The notes below the pieces were generated by a model that saw nothing but the letters and a program-made list of their open reading frames with translations, was not told the origin of the DNA and made no database searches. 64,000 nt of DNA from the NCBI GenBank assembly GCA_035222895.1, contig JAVYIG010000035.1, forward strand, positions 558,001 to 622,000. Reading direction: 5' to 3'. Made by a program: the position numbers and the translations under genes. Shown piece by piece: positions 11,001-21,325 of the stretch (position 1 is the stretch's first letter; the number at the start of each line of letters is the position of its first letter). The stretch comes from Strongylocentrotus droebachiensis (taxonomy: Eukaryota > Echinodermata > Echinoidea > Camarodonta > Strongylocentrotidae).

Positions 11001-12104
11001 GATGTTGATTAGTCGGTACGCTACTTTTTATCACTTAAAAAATATGGTTTGTAAACTTCTTGTTTTAACACTAATCTTAAGTACTGGTGGTTGAGAAAAA
11101 AGTAAAAGTTTATCTGACAGAAGTTTGGTTGTTTGGATCAGCAAAATGTGAACAAAATCACAACAATTTGCTGGAAATCAAAACTCCCTGAAATGACATT
11201 GTTTTGAGCTGTACATGTGGTCGGACAAAAAGTGCTGGTTTACATTTTCTTACAAGTTTATATGTCAGCAGAGGTATTAAGTCTGTTAAATCTACATAAG
11301 TTTTGGTAAATTCTGTAAAATCCTAGATTCTCTCATTATCAACACTCAAGATTACATTAAAGTTTGTGTCGCAATATGTGACGCAAATAGATGTTACTCA
11401 CCATGTGTTTACAAAAATTACAAATCTTCCTACAGGTATTAAAATAGTTGAGCATTTATGTCTACCGTACTTGTATAGATGAAGTGCTGTAAAAGTGAAG
11501 TTATCTACTTATATTTAAATACAATTTTGCTCTCTTCGTGATGTAGGAAGATGCAAATCCAAACTGCCAGACTTTGTTGTGCTGGGCTTATTACAATGGA
11601 ATGACAGATGTACATTATTGTTTTTATTAACCCCTTTTTATGGTACACTAAATAAAAAAACACTGATTGCTTTTGATAATGGGTTTTCCAGATACTTTCC
11701 TTTATAGTGTCTAATATATAAGTAGCAAACTTTACTTGTGTTTTATCTCAAAAATGTCAGTGTTGAGTATTGGTATTGAATTTAGGAATCAGATTTTCAG
11801 ATTGACTGTTCGAGCAAACTTCACCCATTGACCAATGTGCTAGTCAACTATTTAATTTAATATACAATCAACATTTGTTTGGATGACACAACACCCTTTG
11901 TCTAATACTCTACTTGTGCTTGTAAAGGAAATGTTACACTTTCAGGTTTTGTTCAAGATTTAGTGATTAAAATACTTGATAAAACTGCAATTTATTTAAA
12001 AGGGCTGAATTTCAGTACTTATTTGTGTGTTTTCTTTTATAGTTTTCATTGAGATAAATTAATATTGATTTGAAATATTACATAAGTACAATGTTTAAGA
12101 TTGA

Positions 12105-12245
12105 GAGACAGATAGAAAGTAGAAACACCCATGTAGAGAGAAAGAGAAAGAGAGAGATAGAGATTCAAAGGGAGAGAGAAATATATAGATCCGAAAGGAG
12201 AGAGAGAGAGAGAGAAAGAGTTAAAGCAAGGAAAGAGACGCACAC
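12105..12245. repeat. AG-rich microsatellite
   Basis: Interrupted (GA)n/(AGAG)n purine tract; the open frames across it are low-complexity artefacts. Confidence 0.85.
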
Positions 12246-12891
12246 AGGGGGAGCTTTCTAATGTGAGTAGATTTTAAAATTAAGAAGCATAACAAAATGC
12301 TAGTAGTACATAATACAAAAGAGTGTCTCTGACTATTTGACTTTACCTGCACTGAACTTTGACATAATCAAAGTCCATCATTACAACAATTATGCTTGCA
12401 ACCAGAGTAAAATGTTTACTCATCTAGAAATTTACTTGTACTTCGGAACAACAATAAATCCGTCGAAATAGTTTGAAAAGACCACTAGCAGACGACGCTA
12501 CTAGGAGAATAAAGAATAGACAGTTGTTAAAGAACTGATGGAAATTCATTCCCTGACTTCAGGCTTGATAATCATTACGGGCTACTGATTTAGATCATTT
12601 TAATACGCGTATAAGTAGATGTTATTGTAATTTGATAACTTTGTTTGTAAAAATATGATTGAAAGTAATCAAAACTTATACAATAGCGCTTTAAAATATG
12701 AGACCTCAATCAGCCGTCTATTTTCTTAATTCGTTATATTTAAATGCCGTACGCCACATGTTACGACATGTTGTTTACATGTATCAGCCCATCCGGATCC
12801 CAGCAGTATAGAAGTAGCGCATTATCAAGAACAAAAAATTGCGATTACAATTTACAAGTGAAGTCAGTGATTGAGGTTTAACTTTTCCGAA

Positions 12892-13051
12892 ATGTCGAGC
12901 AAGGTAGCATCACAGCAGTTAATCACTGATCAATTCAGCCAGCAAAGATCAGGGCGAAGTCTTGAGAAATCTAAAGGAAAAGGCAAGCAAGCAGTTATTT
13001 ATAGAAGCCCTGCCGGGAGCCCGAGCAAATCTGCAGGGGGATGCGTCGAAG
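12892..13051 (+). CDS. POLD4: POLD4 exon 1 (PIP box and basic linker)
   Basis: Begins MSSKVASQQLITDQF; donor 'gtaagt'. Ends one base into a codon. The rest of the exon is Ser/Lys/Gly-rich and probably disordered. Confidence 0.93.
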
Positions 13052-16000
13052 GTAAGTAGCCTACCCGACTTAGGGCGCAGCAGCAGCGGGCTGGACTGGC
13101 AATGTTTCTGGTGTAAGGGGCATGTCAGGCATTATGAAACTTGTGTCGTAACTAATGCAAATCTTTATTCACGAAATGTTGGAGATAATATTTGTGAAAT
13201 AAACCCCTCTCATAGTAGATACAACAATTGAACAAATGTTTGGGTCCAATTTACCTGACACTTGACTGTGCGATAAACTTAAGTCAAATCTCAAAAAGGT
13301 TGCGTCCTTAACGTGCATCTTCACATGATCTTCTGCTTCCTTTTTACGAAAGGTCTTGTAAAGCAAACTCCTGACTAGACAGAAATAACCATCTGATTTG
13401 GGTCATTTCTTTAATAAAACTGACATTTGTTGTCATTCCCCAATACAGATGGTAACCCAGAGATCTCGTACCGTGGGGGTAATCGAGGGCACAGCGGAAC
13501 ATCTTTTCGTTTCCGACATTTCTCCCCCGATTTTCTTTATTTAGATCTAATTTTCTGATTTCTAAATCAGATGTAAATTAGGTTGGTATGTCATTTGTCC
13601 TAATTACAGTTATCAAAATTTGATAACTTAATATTAAATACATAATTTACGGACTTACTTATATGAATTATCCAATTTGTATCTCAGAACCGCGAAGCAG
13701 TACGTTCATGCATTCGAAATATTACCCGGCGGACGATTTTATTTCCGGGTCCACCTACCAAAACAGCCAATGGCCAATCAGAGCACTCGTTTCGTGGGAG
13801 TTCGTTGGTCAAGCCGGGCTGACTCGTACGTAGCTACGGTAGCTATATTGGACGTTCGAAAAGAAAAAATGAATATTCATCAACTAAAACCAAGACGGAT
13901 AATGTTGACGACGAGACTTTCTCGGATTAATCATTAATTTAGGATCTAAATGAGCAAGCTATCGTAAGTCAAATAAGCTATACATATGTTATTTTTAATT
14001 AGACTCTAATTATTGTAATATTGCAACATGTATGAGGATGTAAAGACTGAAAATCTCGTAGCATATCTCATTCATCGCGGTCCTGCCGAACCGAACCATT
14101 GGTTCCGTACAGTCCCGATAGGACAATCTTCAGTCTCTATAATCGGAGGTCTAGTGGAGCCAGACGTAGTCTCAGTGGAACAACCGAAGATTAGAGAGAC
14201 TGAAGTTTTCGGTCTAACTCCTGACTAGATGCAATCACCTCATGGTTATAAAGTAAGCCCTCTTATCTGTGTATATTATTATTCTTTTTTTTTCAGTTGA
14301 GAGTGCAGAGGATTTGATTAGGAAAAAGCATCTCCAAACACTAAGAGAATTTGATCTGAATTGGAGATTTGGCCCTTGCACAGGTAGGTTTGTCACCCTG
14401 TGTTATGATGTATTATTAGAGAGGATATTTATAAAATGTTAATTGACCCATGACTTCACGAGGAGATATCCCAAAGCTTCTGTTAGGAGGGAAAAGAGCA
14501 TTTACTTTCTGTTAAAGGGATCCGGTAACTTTGTCTCGATCAGATTCTGAAACAAAATTCAGGATTTAGCTCATGATGCAATGATAATTATAAACCTTTA
14601 GGTCAGGCAGGAACCCCATGACTTTTACATGCCGATCGTCTGTCTGATTATCAAGATATTTATGATTGGAATTACAAATTTTGAAAACCGTTCGCCTGAC
14701 GGTTTTCATAACACTACAGTCTATTGGGGAAAACGAGTATGGTAAAACCGGTCACTCAAAGATTTTTCCTTTTTTGAGGCACTTCTTGATCATTTTGAAG
14801 CGCAATTTTTTTAGGGCTTCAATATTACACCATATCACAGACACTGATAACACGTAGGGCCGTGTATCTCAGATTTAACATTGTTAAACGATCCCTTTAA
14901 ATGAGTTAATGCCCCTCAGGCTCCAAACAGATGATAATACATGTATTATAATTCATCTGCATTCCAGTTCAGGCTGCTTGCAATATAATAGGTGCATAAA
15001 GAGACTCAACAAGAGAGGATATAGATCCTGTGATGAACACATGAAAACAAGCATCATTTGTAAACAAATATAGTGTACAACAAAATTCCTAGATCCTTGG
15101 TATTTGATGTAAAAAGGATTCATTCCAAGATTGTTTTGGTATTGTTGGCATTATTGTTCACAAAGTAAATTATAAGTTGATTTTTGCACTCTCGCAAACA
15201 ATGCCTCCTGTTCATTCAAGCGTAAAGCCGTGAACACATACCACACAAAAATGATACTAAATGATATGGGATAAAACACTCTTTCATAAGATGTATAATA
15301 ATTTACTGTTCATAGATGATTTATAAAAAATAATTGGCAATTTTCTAGGTGTAAACTTTTTTTGACTCACACTGTAGAGGAAATACAAAATTGCAATAAA
15401 ACAGTGAGGGTACGGTTCTGAGCAGATTGTTATTACCTTCACATTACCAGGCAATTTGAATTGTATAGCTGTATATACCCTTCAAATTTTATTTTACTTA
15501 TAATATTCTCATTTGGGAATCTCCATTACTTGTTTGAATATTTGATATGGTTCTGAGCAGATTCTAGGTGTAAACTTTTTTTGACTCACACTGTAGAGGA
15601 AATACAAAATTGCAATAAAACAGTGAGGGTACGGTTCTGAGCAGATTGTTATTACCTTCACATTACCAGGCAATTTGAATTGTATAGCTGTATATACCCT
15701 TCAAATTTTATTTTACTTATAATATTCTCATTTGGGAATCTCCATTACTTGTTTGAATATTTGATATGGTTCTGAGCAGATTTGGTATTTCCTCCATCTG
15801 GAAGGACTACCATATGCCAGGCAATTTGATTTTTATTGCAGTATACCTTTCAACTTTGATTTTACTTATAATATTCTCCTCTGGGAATCTCCATTAATTG
15901 TTTAAATATTTGATTTTCATATCTAAAGATATTCCCATTTCTTAAAAAAAAAATAGAATTCTAGTGGATCATATATACATGTATGTACACAAACACCTAG

Positions 16001-16850
16001 TGTTCATAGTGCTTTATTCGACATCATATTTATCATTATTGCTTATGATTTGCTCTTGATTTGGTAGGAATCACTCGTTTAGAGAGGTGGGAGAGAGCAG
16101 AGAGCCATGATCAGAATCCTTCACCTCAAATCAAAGATCTCATTTTAGAACATGAAGATGATGATGTTTATGTCCAAAAGTAAGTGAAACACCCTTTCTT
16201 TCTTTCTTTCTTTAATTTTCTTCCCTTAATTTCCTTTTGTTTAATTTTGTTCTTATACTTTTCTTAATTTTTGTTCTTTGTAAGTCAATCTCTTTCCTTC
16301 TTGCTTCGATTATATTTAAGTTTTATAGGAGAGCTACCACAAATTGATTCGTACATTTACATATGAATAATATATTCTGATACATTTTGACAAAAAGTGA
16401 ATAATTCTCGAAAGGATGATATAAAAAGCCACTCAAGATCAATTAAGAAATTAGTACCTTTTTGTGGAATGGATACTATAATTTCCAGCATCATTTTAAT
16501 TTTTTCAAAACACAAATATCGGCATGGCGCCAAATTCTCAAGTGTGTCAAAATCAAATCACTGCCATCTGAGAGATGTATAAATCTCATGTTTTCTTGCT
16601 AATAAGTAAATCTTGTTACATATGTAAGGGTAATGTATTATTAATTTATATGCAATATACAACAGTGTCATTCCTTAAACTTTTTTTTTAAAATCCAAAC
16701 TATTTCCCCTGCAATTTTTTCATGTATAGATTCTTCACTATGAATCATGCATCAAATGTATATTCCTTCCAAAATCATAAAATTGATTTTTGTTATGTTA
16801 TTATTATTATTTTTTTTTTTTTCAGCACCTGGTCTTCTTACCCTCTATGA
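12892..16850 (+). CDS. POLD4: DNA polymerase delta subunit 4 (p12), complete
   Basis: p12 is the smallest subunit of the replicative DNA polymerase delta; it stabilises the complex, binds PCNA and is degraded after DNA damage. Four exons (12892-13051, 14297-14383, 16068-16179, 16826-16850) join in frame to 127 residues plus stop, against 107 in human. The N-terminus holds a PCNA-interaction motif (QQLITDQF, residues 8-15), followed by a basic, Ser-rich linker. The C-terminal half has the family core: LREFDLNWRFGPCTGITRLERW, given here in two parts as LREFDLNWRFGP and CTGITRLERW, and the protein ends WSSYPL where human ends WHLYPL. The ATG at 12892 is chosen because it puts the PIP box at the N-terminus; an in-frame upstream ATG at 12871 would add seven residues. 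Confidence 0.95.
12913..12936 (+). other. POLD4: PCNA-interacting (PIP) motif of p12
   Basis: Encodes Q-Q-L-I-T-D-Q-F. Human p12 has the variant KRLITDSY. Here the first position is the canonical Gln and the aromatic is Phe. Confidence 0.8.
13690..13870. promoter_or_regulatory. Promoter-like CpG-richer patch in POLD4 intron 1
   Basis: In otherwise AT-rich DNA this patch has many CpGs, an ETS-like 'atttccggg' and two CCAAT boxes ('agccaatggccaatcag'). It could be an alternative or divergent promoter. No exon is visible beside it. Confidence 0.35.
14028..14228. repeat. Imperfect inverted repeat in POLD4 intron 1
   Basis: 'cttcagtctctataatcgg' (about 14129) pairs with 'ccgaagattagagagactgaag' (about 14184). 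The open frame over it (66 codons) has no splice or domain support. Confidence 0.5.
14297..14383 (+). CDS. POLD4: POLD4 exon 2 (LREFDL core)
   Basis: Acceptor 'tttttttcag', donor 'gtaggt'. Encodes KKHLQTLREFDLNWRFGP, the conserved core. Confidence 0.95.
14516..14896 (+). mobile_element. 381 bp non-autonomous element with TTAA flanks, copy 2
   Basis: Ends 'agggatc' and 'gatccct' are inverted, and TTAA lies on both sides (14512-14515, 14897-14900), as in piggyBac-type insertions. Most of its length matches 5711-6074. No protein is encoded. Confidence 0.75.
15343..15915. repeat. 219-bp tandem duplication plus a degenerate third copy
   Basis: Copies 15343-15561 and 15562-15780 appear identical by eye, including 'gtgtaaactttttttgactc' and 'ggttctgagcagat'. 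The third copy (15781-15915) is diverged and shortened. All lie in POLD4 intron 2. Confidence 0.9.
16068..16179 (+). CDS. POLD4: POLD4 exon 3 (GITRLERW)
   Basis: Acceptor 'gatttggtag', donor 'gtaagt'. Encodes GITRLERWERAESHD, then an acidic run (EHEDDD) not in the human protein as I remember it. Confidence 0.95.
16826..16850 (+). CDS. POLD4: POLD4 exon 4 (last 25 nt)
   Basis: Acceptor 'tttttttttttcag'; completes an Asn codon, then TWSSYPL and TGA. Too short for an open-frame search; found through the conserved YPL end. Confidence 0.93.
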
Positions 16851-18910
16851 TTGGCAAGACACTCCAACATGAAGCCTTGTTCACATGTGTGACTGTGCCA
16901 AAGATACTATGGGCTCATTTGTGACATCTGTATACCTACAAGAACTGAAATTCCAACAGCCACCTGAATGCAATGTTTACACATACACGTAAGCCTCATC
17001 TAAACCAAATTGTATACTACGGTAGAGATATATGTAACTCACGGCATTATCATGGTACTGTCTTTTTTTCTCTTTTCAGTAAACTTATTTAAACTCTTGG
17101 GATCATATTCTACTAAAATTGAACCTGACGCTGAGTTAAATATTTTTTCCAAAATCAGGTTTAATAAATGAACTTAGAGGGTTAATTCTTTTAAAACATG
17201 ATTTTAACCCATGAGCAACGTTTAGCTGAATTAATAGAATGTGGACCATAAATGTTGGTAGGATGGATTTATTATATTTGCATGAGGGCAATTTTAAAGT
17301 CGTGTCGCACAATGATGTGTATTATCTACTTGATAATGGTATTATAGTTACATGCTCATGCAGAGTAGCGGTTTTATGTTCTTAATGTGAATGAAGGCCA
17401 ACCGTGGTCAATGTTGCATTGAATTACAAGCCACTTGTAATTCTAAGCTTTTCCTGAAATAATGAGAATTGTTCATGTTTATCATATTACATGATGTATG
17501 TTTACGGTTTGAAAGACTGTATTCTTATTGATCAAAGAATATCGTGTTACAGACTTAAAGTAGATATCTTCCTGGATAGTTACCAGATTTTTAACAATTT
17601 TTTTTGTTTAGGTCTGATATATTCCAAGCATCTTCTACTTGCCCAGTTTGAAAATAACAAATTTTAATAATAATGTTGAAATAAAAAATGCATGCATCAT
17701 TGTTGTCATAGTATTCAAGTGCATACATGTAGGTATTGGTCAAATTTGAAAATGTCTGTGCCATTCTCTTCATGTAGGTACTGTGAGTAGGATTTTATGT
17801 TGTCTTCAGGAAATGAACTGTGAGAGTTTCCTTTAAAATACATACCGTACAAATGTGACATTCCTGTATAAAGAAAGAATGTCATTGTGTTCATAATTTA
17901 CTGGGTATTAAAGGTTTTCAAGAATGAAATATTAAACTAAAAGTTTAGTTGCTCCCAGCATTACTCCAAGAGTGATCCATAACTTTGTACTGTTCATACA
18001 AGTTTCATATTCTCTGTGAAATGTGGATATTCACAACCAAGAATGGGTCTCGTAACATGACTGTTTTTTAAACTGGTAAGGTATTTCAATAAAAGAGCTA
18101 TTTATTCACTTTTTGATGTCTTTTACAACTGTGCACCTTTGCACCTTTGCAATTTTTAGAGGATTATAGGCAGCATGCAGGTATTCTGTCAATAAGATTT
18201 AAAAAGCAATGCTGTGATATTTTTATAAACATTTTTATACGATTCATGGTGAAATAATTTAAAGATGTAGAACCTTTTGTGCATTAAAATGGTTTTAAAG
18301 TTTTAGGGCTCTACATGTACATACACATGTAATCACGAAGAAAGATATATTTAGAAACAAATATATATGCATACAATAGTGTTTTATTCTAGATTCATCC
18401 ATCTAATCTGCTTGTTGTATTATTAATTCTGAAGGTTTTTTAAAGTGTTTTTTTAATGTTAAGTTTCATTGTATTTACTAATGCTTTTACTGCTTATATT
18501 TTTATTGTACAAAAAGTCTAAACTATGTGTTCATATATTTTGTATTCCTTTATATACAGTGTTGTATAATTGTATTATTCTCTTATCCTTTGTATTTTTC
18601 AACTTTATTTGATTATGTGCTAAAGTATATAAAAAGGGATGTTGATATTTGAAAACTTAAGCTTGACCACATGATAAAATTTATTGCTATTAAAGCTATT
18701 GATGTTTTTTTGCATTTTGCATTGAAGACATTATCTTTCTTTTCACTTACATGTACAAGCTTATGATTTAACAAAATTTTGTATAACATTATGCAGCAGT
18801 CACCTTGCTCTCAAATGACTGTATGAAATTTACTACATTTTTTTCATTAAAAGCAGGGATTATCTATGTAACACATGTATATAACTAAGTTCTTGGTGTT
18901 TATTGAACAA
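16851..18910. other. POLD4 3' UTR and intergenic DNA
   Basis: No coding exon seen. Candidate AATAAA signals occur at 17163-17168 and near 18088; which is used cannot be told from the sequence. Confidence 0.5.
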
Positions 18911-18914
18911 ATTT

Positions 18915-19344
18915 GGGGCCAGTCACCACGAAATGAGTCCAGTGTCGCATTAGGCTCAATCGTAGTAATAGCGATGTATAGTGTGTATGTACTGAAAATA
19001 GACCCACCGACCACATTTAAGATTTTTCCAAAAATCGACTTATTAATGTCTTGTAGTTTATGTCCCCAGAGCTTAGGTCACGAAAATATCTCCTTCTAAC
19101 ATTTTTTGGCAAATAATATAGGCTATGTTACGCATCATTAACTTTACACCTAATTATCTAAAAACTGGGTAATCCCATTGTTTATAAAGTCCAATTAGGT
19201 TTTTGTTCATATTTCTGGATATAATTTATCAATTTTAATGTGTGACCCCTTAATTTAAAGCTTACTTAATGTAGATTCATATAATACTTAAAAACAGGAA
19301 TAAAAATTTTGACCAACTGGACTCATTTCGTGGTGACAGGCCCC
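18915..19344. mobile_element. 430 bp MITE with ~28 bp terminal inverted repeats
   Basis: The left end 'ggggccagtcaccacgaaat' is mirrored at the right by 'atttcgtggtgacaggcccc'. ATTT flanks both sides (18911-18914, 19345-19348), a 4-bp target duplication. No transposase; superfamily not assigned. Confidence 0.85.
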
Positions 19345-19459
19345 ATTTAATAAATGTGTTTTATACAAAAACAATTGAAAATTATCATTTTTGGTATTAC
19401 TTCGTATATTTTAAATAATATAATTTTGTATATTCTTATTTTTAAATAATGCCATATAT

Positions 19460-19765
19460 CTATCTGTCATTCTTTCTCTGTCTGTCTGTCTGTCTCTCTC
19501 TCTTTGTCTCTTCCTCATCTCTCTATCTATCTCTCCCTCTCTTTCTCTCTCTTTCTCTGTCTCCTCCTCTATCTTTCTCTCTCTCTATCTCTCTCCTCTT
19601 TCTCTCTATTTATCTCTCTCTCTCTCTCTCTCTATTTCTCACCAACTCTCCTCTCCTCTCTTCTATACCTCTGTTTCTCTCATCCTTCTTTGACTTTCTT
19701 TCTGGGTCTCTGCTTTTTTTCTCATCTCTTCTTTCTTCCCCTCTCCCTCTCTTTCTGTCTCATTC
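19460..19765. repeat. Pyrimidine-rich (TCTC/TGTC) microsatellite
   Basis: Interrupted (CT)n with CTGT and CTAT variants for about 300 bp. Open frames across it in several phases are artefacts. Confidence 0.9.
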
Positions 19766-21290
19766 TTGATATTTGTCCAAGAACCTACATTCTACTCTTA
19801 CACCTACTGTCATTTTCTTTCAATTCGCCAGCTGTCATCAGTTTGACATGAATACATGTATCCATCTCACAGCCTGGCAAAGTAGTAGAAGTATATAGAA
19901 TGTAATAACATAATTACACTCAAATCCGAAATAGAATTTAGTAAAGCGTAACCTTCCACCATCTTTATTACAATGTAAAAGATTATTGTACAATATTAAA
20001 GCAATCATTGATATGTTGCGTATCACATATAAAATGAAAATACGATCAGAACATAAAAGTGCAAATAGAATCTGAAAGACTTTATCACTCTTAACTACAT
20101 TAGTACAACTTGCTGTCTTAGCAATCGGTTACAATAAATCATTTATCACATCAAATGAACTACATTCATGCTATGAATACAAAGAGTTATAATATGAAGT
20201 ACTAAATGAAGGGAAAATGTATAATGAAATGTGTACTAATTTTTTTCCTTTTATAACCTGATAAAACCATTGTAGATAAACATGATCACTGTGGTGCATG
20301 TACGAACATGGTATACTTCTTCCTGTCATTATGTCCACATGTCCCATACTCACATTTGTATACAACACTCACAACAGGATAAAGAATGCAATGTTTTAAG
20401 AATAAAATGGAAAATAAACAGAGATCTCTGTATTATTCATTATATATATCTTTACAGCATTTCAAATCACTTCCTCACAATTAAAGATTAAAATAATGAA
20501 GCAAGTTTCGATATTCGTAAGATCCAAGTGAAATTGGATATCCACACTTATGTGTTATGATGAACAGGTGAATTCTTTTAAAACAACATCTGACAAATTA
20601 ATGCATACAGAATATTCCCATCGATTCTTAAATTGATAGCTCTTCCTTAAAAGTCATCAAGCTACATCACTAACTTAGCGGGATTAACTGTTCGAATTTG
20701 CATATCATAATCCAGAATGTTAGCAGTCATGATTTATAACGAAACTTGCATAGTTATATTCCATTAAATATTTGCATATATAAAACACGATCATGTACAA
20801 ACAAACAAAAATACATCTTGAATGGTCTTGGCCAGCACATCAAATGTCCTTTTTAAAGAACAATAACTTGATTATTGAATTACTACTTCATTTAACAGAA
20901 ACGACCATCATTATGCTTATGGCACGCGCATACTGTGAATTGTTCACAACGCGTTTTTTAAGATATAGGCTACACATGCCAGCTCCAACTTGTTTGGTAT
21001 TTTGCCAATCAAATCTACTATAAGACTGTTGAAGCTATCCTTGGTAAGTATGTTGTCTGCGGTACTGTTAATCAACACAAACTTGGCTCCATTTCTAGAT
21101 CTTCTGCCTCAACTCTTGTATCGAATACAAAAGATGAAAGACCCGTGAAGAAAGAAGATGGAATGTAGAATGAAAGAGGTGATGGGGGAGAGGAGGATAA
21201 ATAGAGAGGGGAAGATATAGATATAGAGAGGGGTTGATAGAGAGAAAGAGAGAGATACAGCCAGAAAGAGAGAGAGAGAGACTCACGTGA
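19766..21290 (-). other. Probable 3' UTR and 3' flank of the class C receptor
   Basis: Lies downstream of the receptor stop on the minus strand. A minus-strand AATAAA is at 19964-19969, which would give a 3' UTR of about 1.3 kb. An AG-rich tract at 21165-21285 adjoins the last exon. No other gene seen. Confidence 0.45.
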
Positions 21291-21325
21291 CTACAGTGGG
21301 GTCTGGTTATCGGCTTCATTCATTC
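21291..21325 (-). CDS. Receptor exon 22: last 11 codons
   Basis: Acceptor 'ttttctttacag' and the phase fit exactly: G plus GA, then MNEADNQTPL and TAG. Reading through exon 21 instead would give a different short tail, so the splice is preferred but not proven. Confidence 0.75.

Larger units (their letters stand above)
7463..12891. other. Non-coding stretch between rabaptin and POLD4
   Basis: AT-rich DNA with no credible exons; open frames here are short and without domain or splice support. It holds a 33-bp tandem duplication (8014-8079), a G run near 9684, poly-T tracts and an AG-rich microsatellite (about 12100-12240). Part may be a long rabaptin 3' UTR, and the right end holds the POLD4 promoter and 5' UTR. 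Confidence 0.6.

Noticed and set aside
13677-13937. 86-codon frame in POLD4 intron 1
   Set aside because: No domain; it covers the promoter-like CpG patch, whose composition alone can keep a frame open.
19449-19851. Two overlapping Leu/Ser-rich open frames
   Set aside because: Low-complexity translation of a pyrimidine microsatellite.
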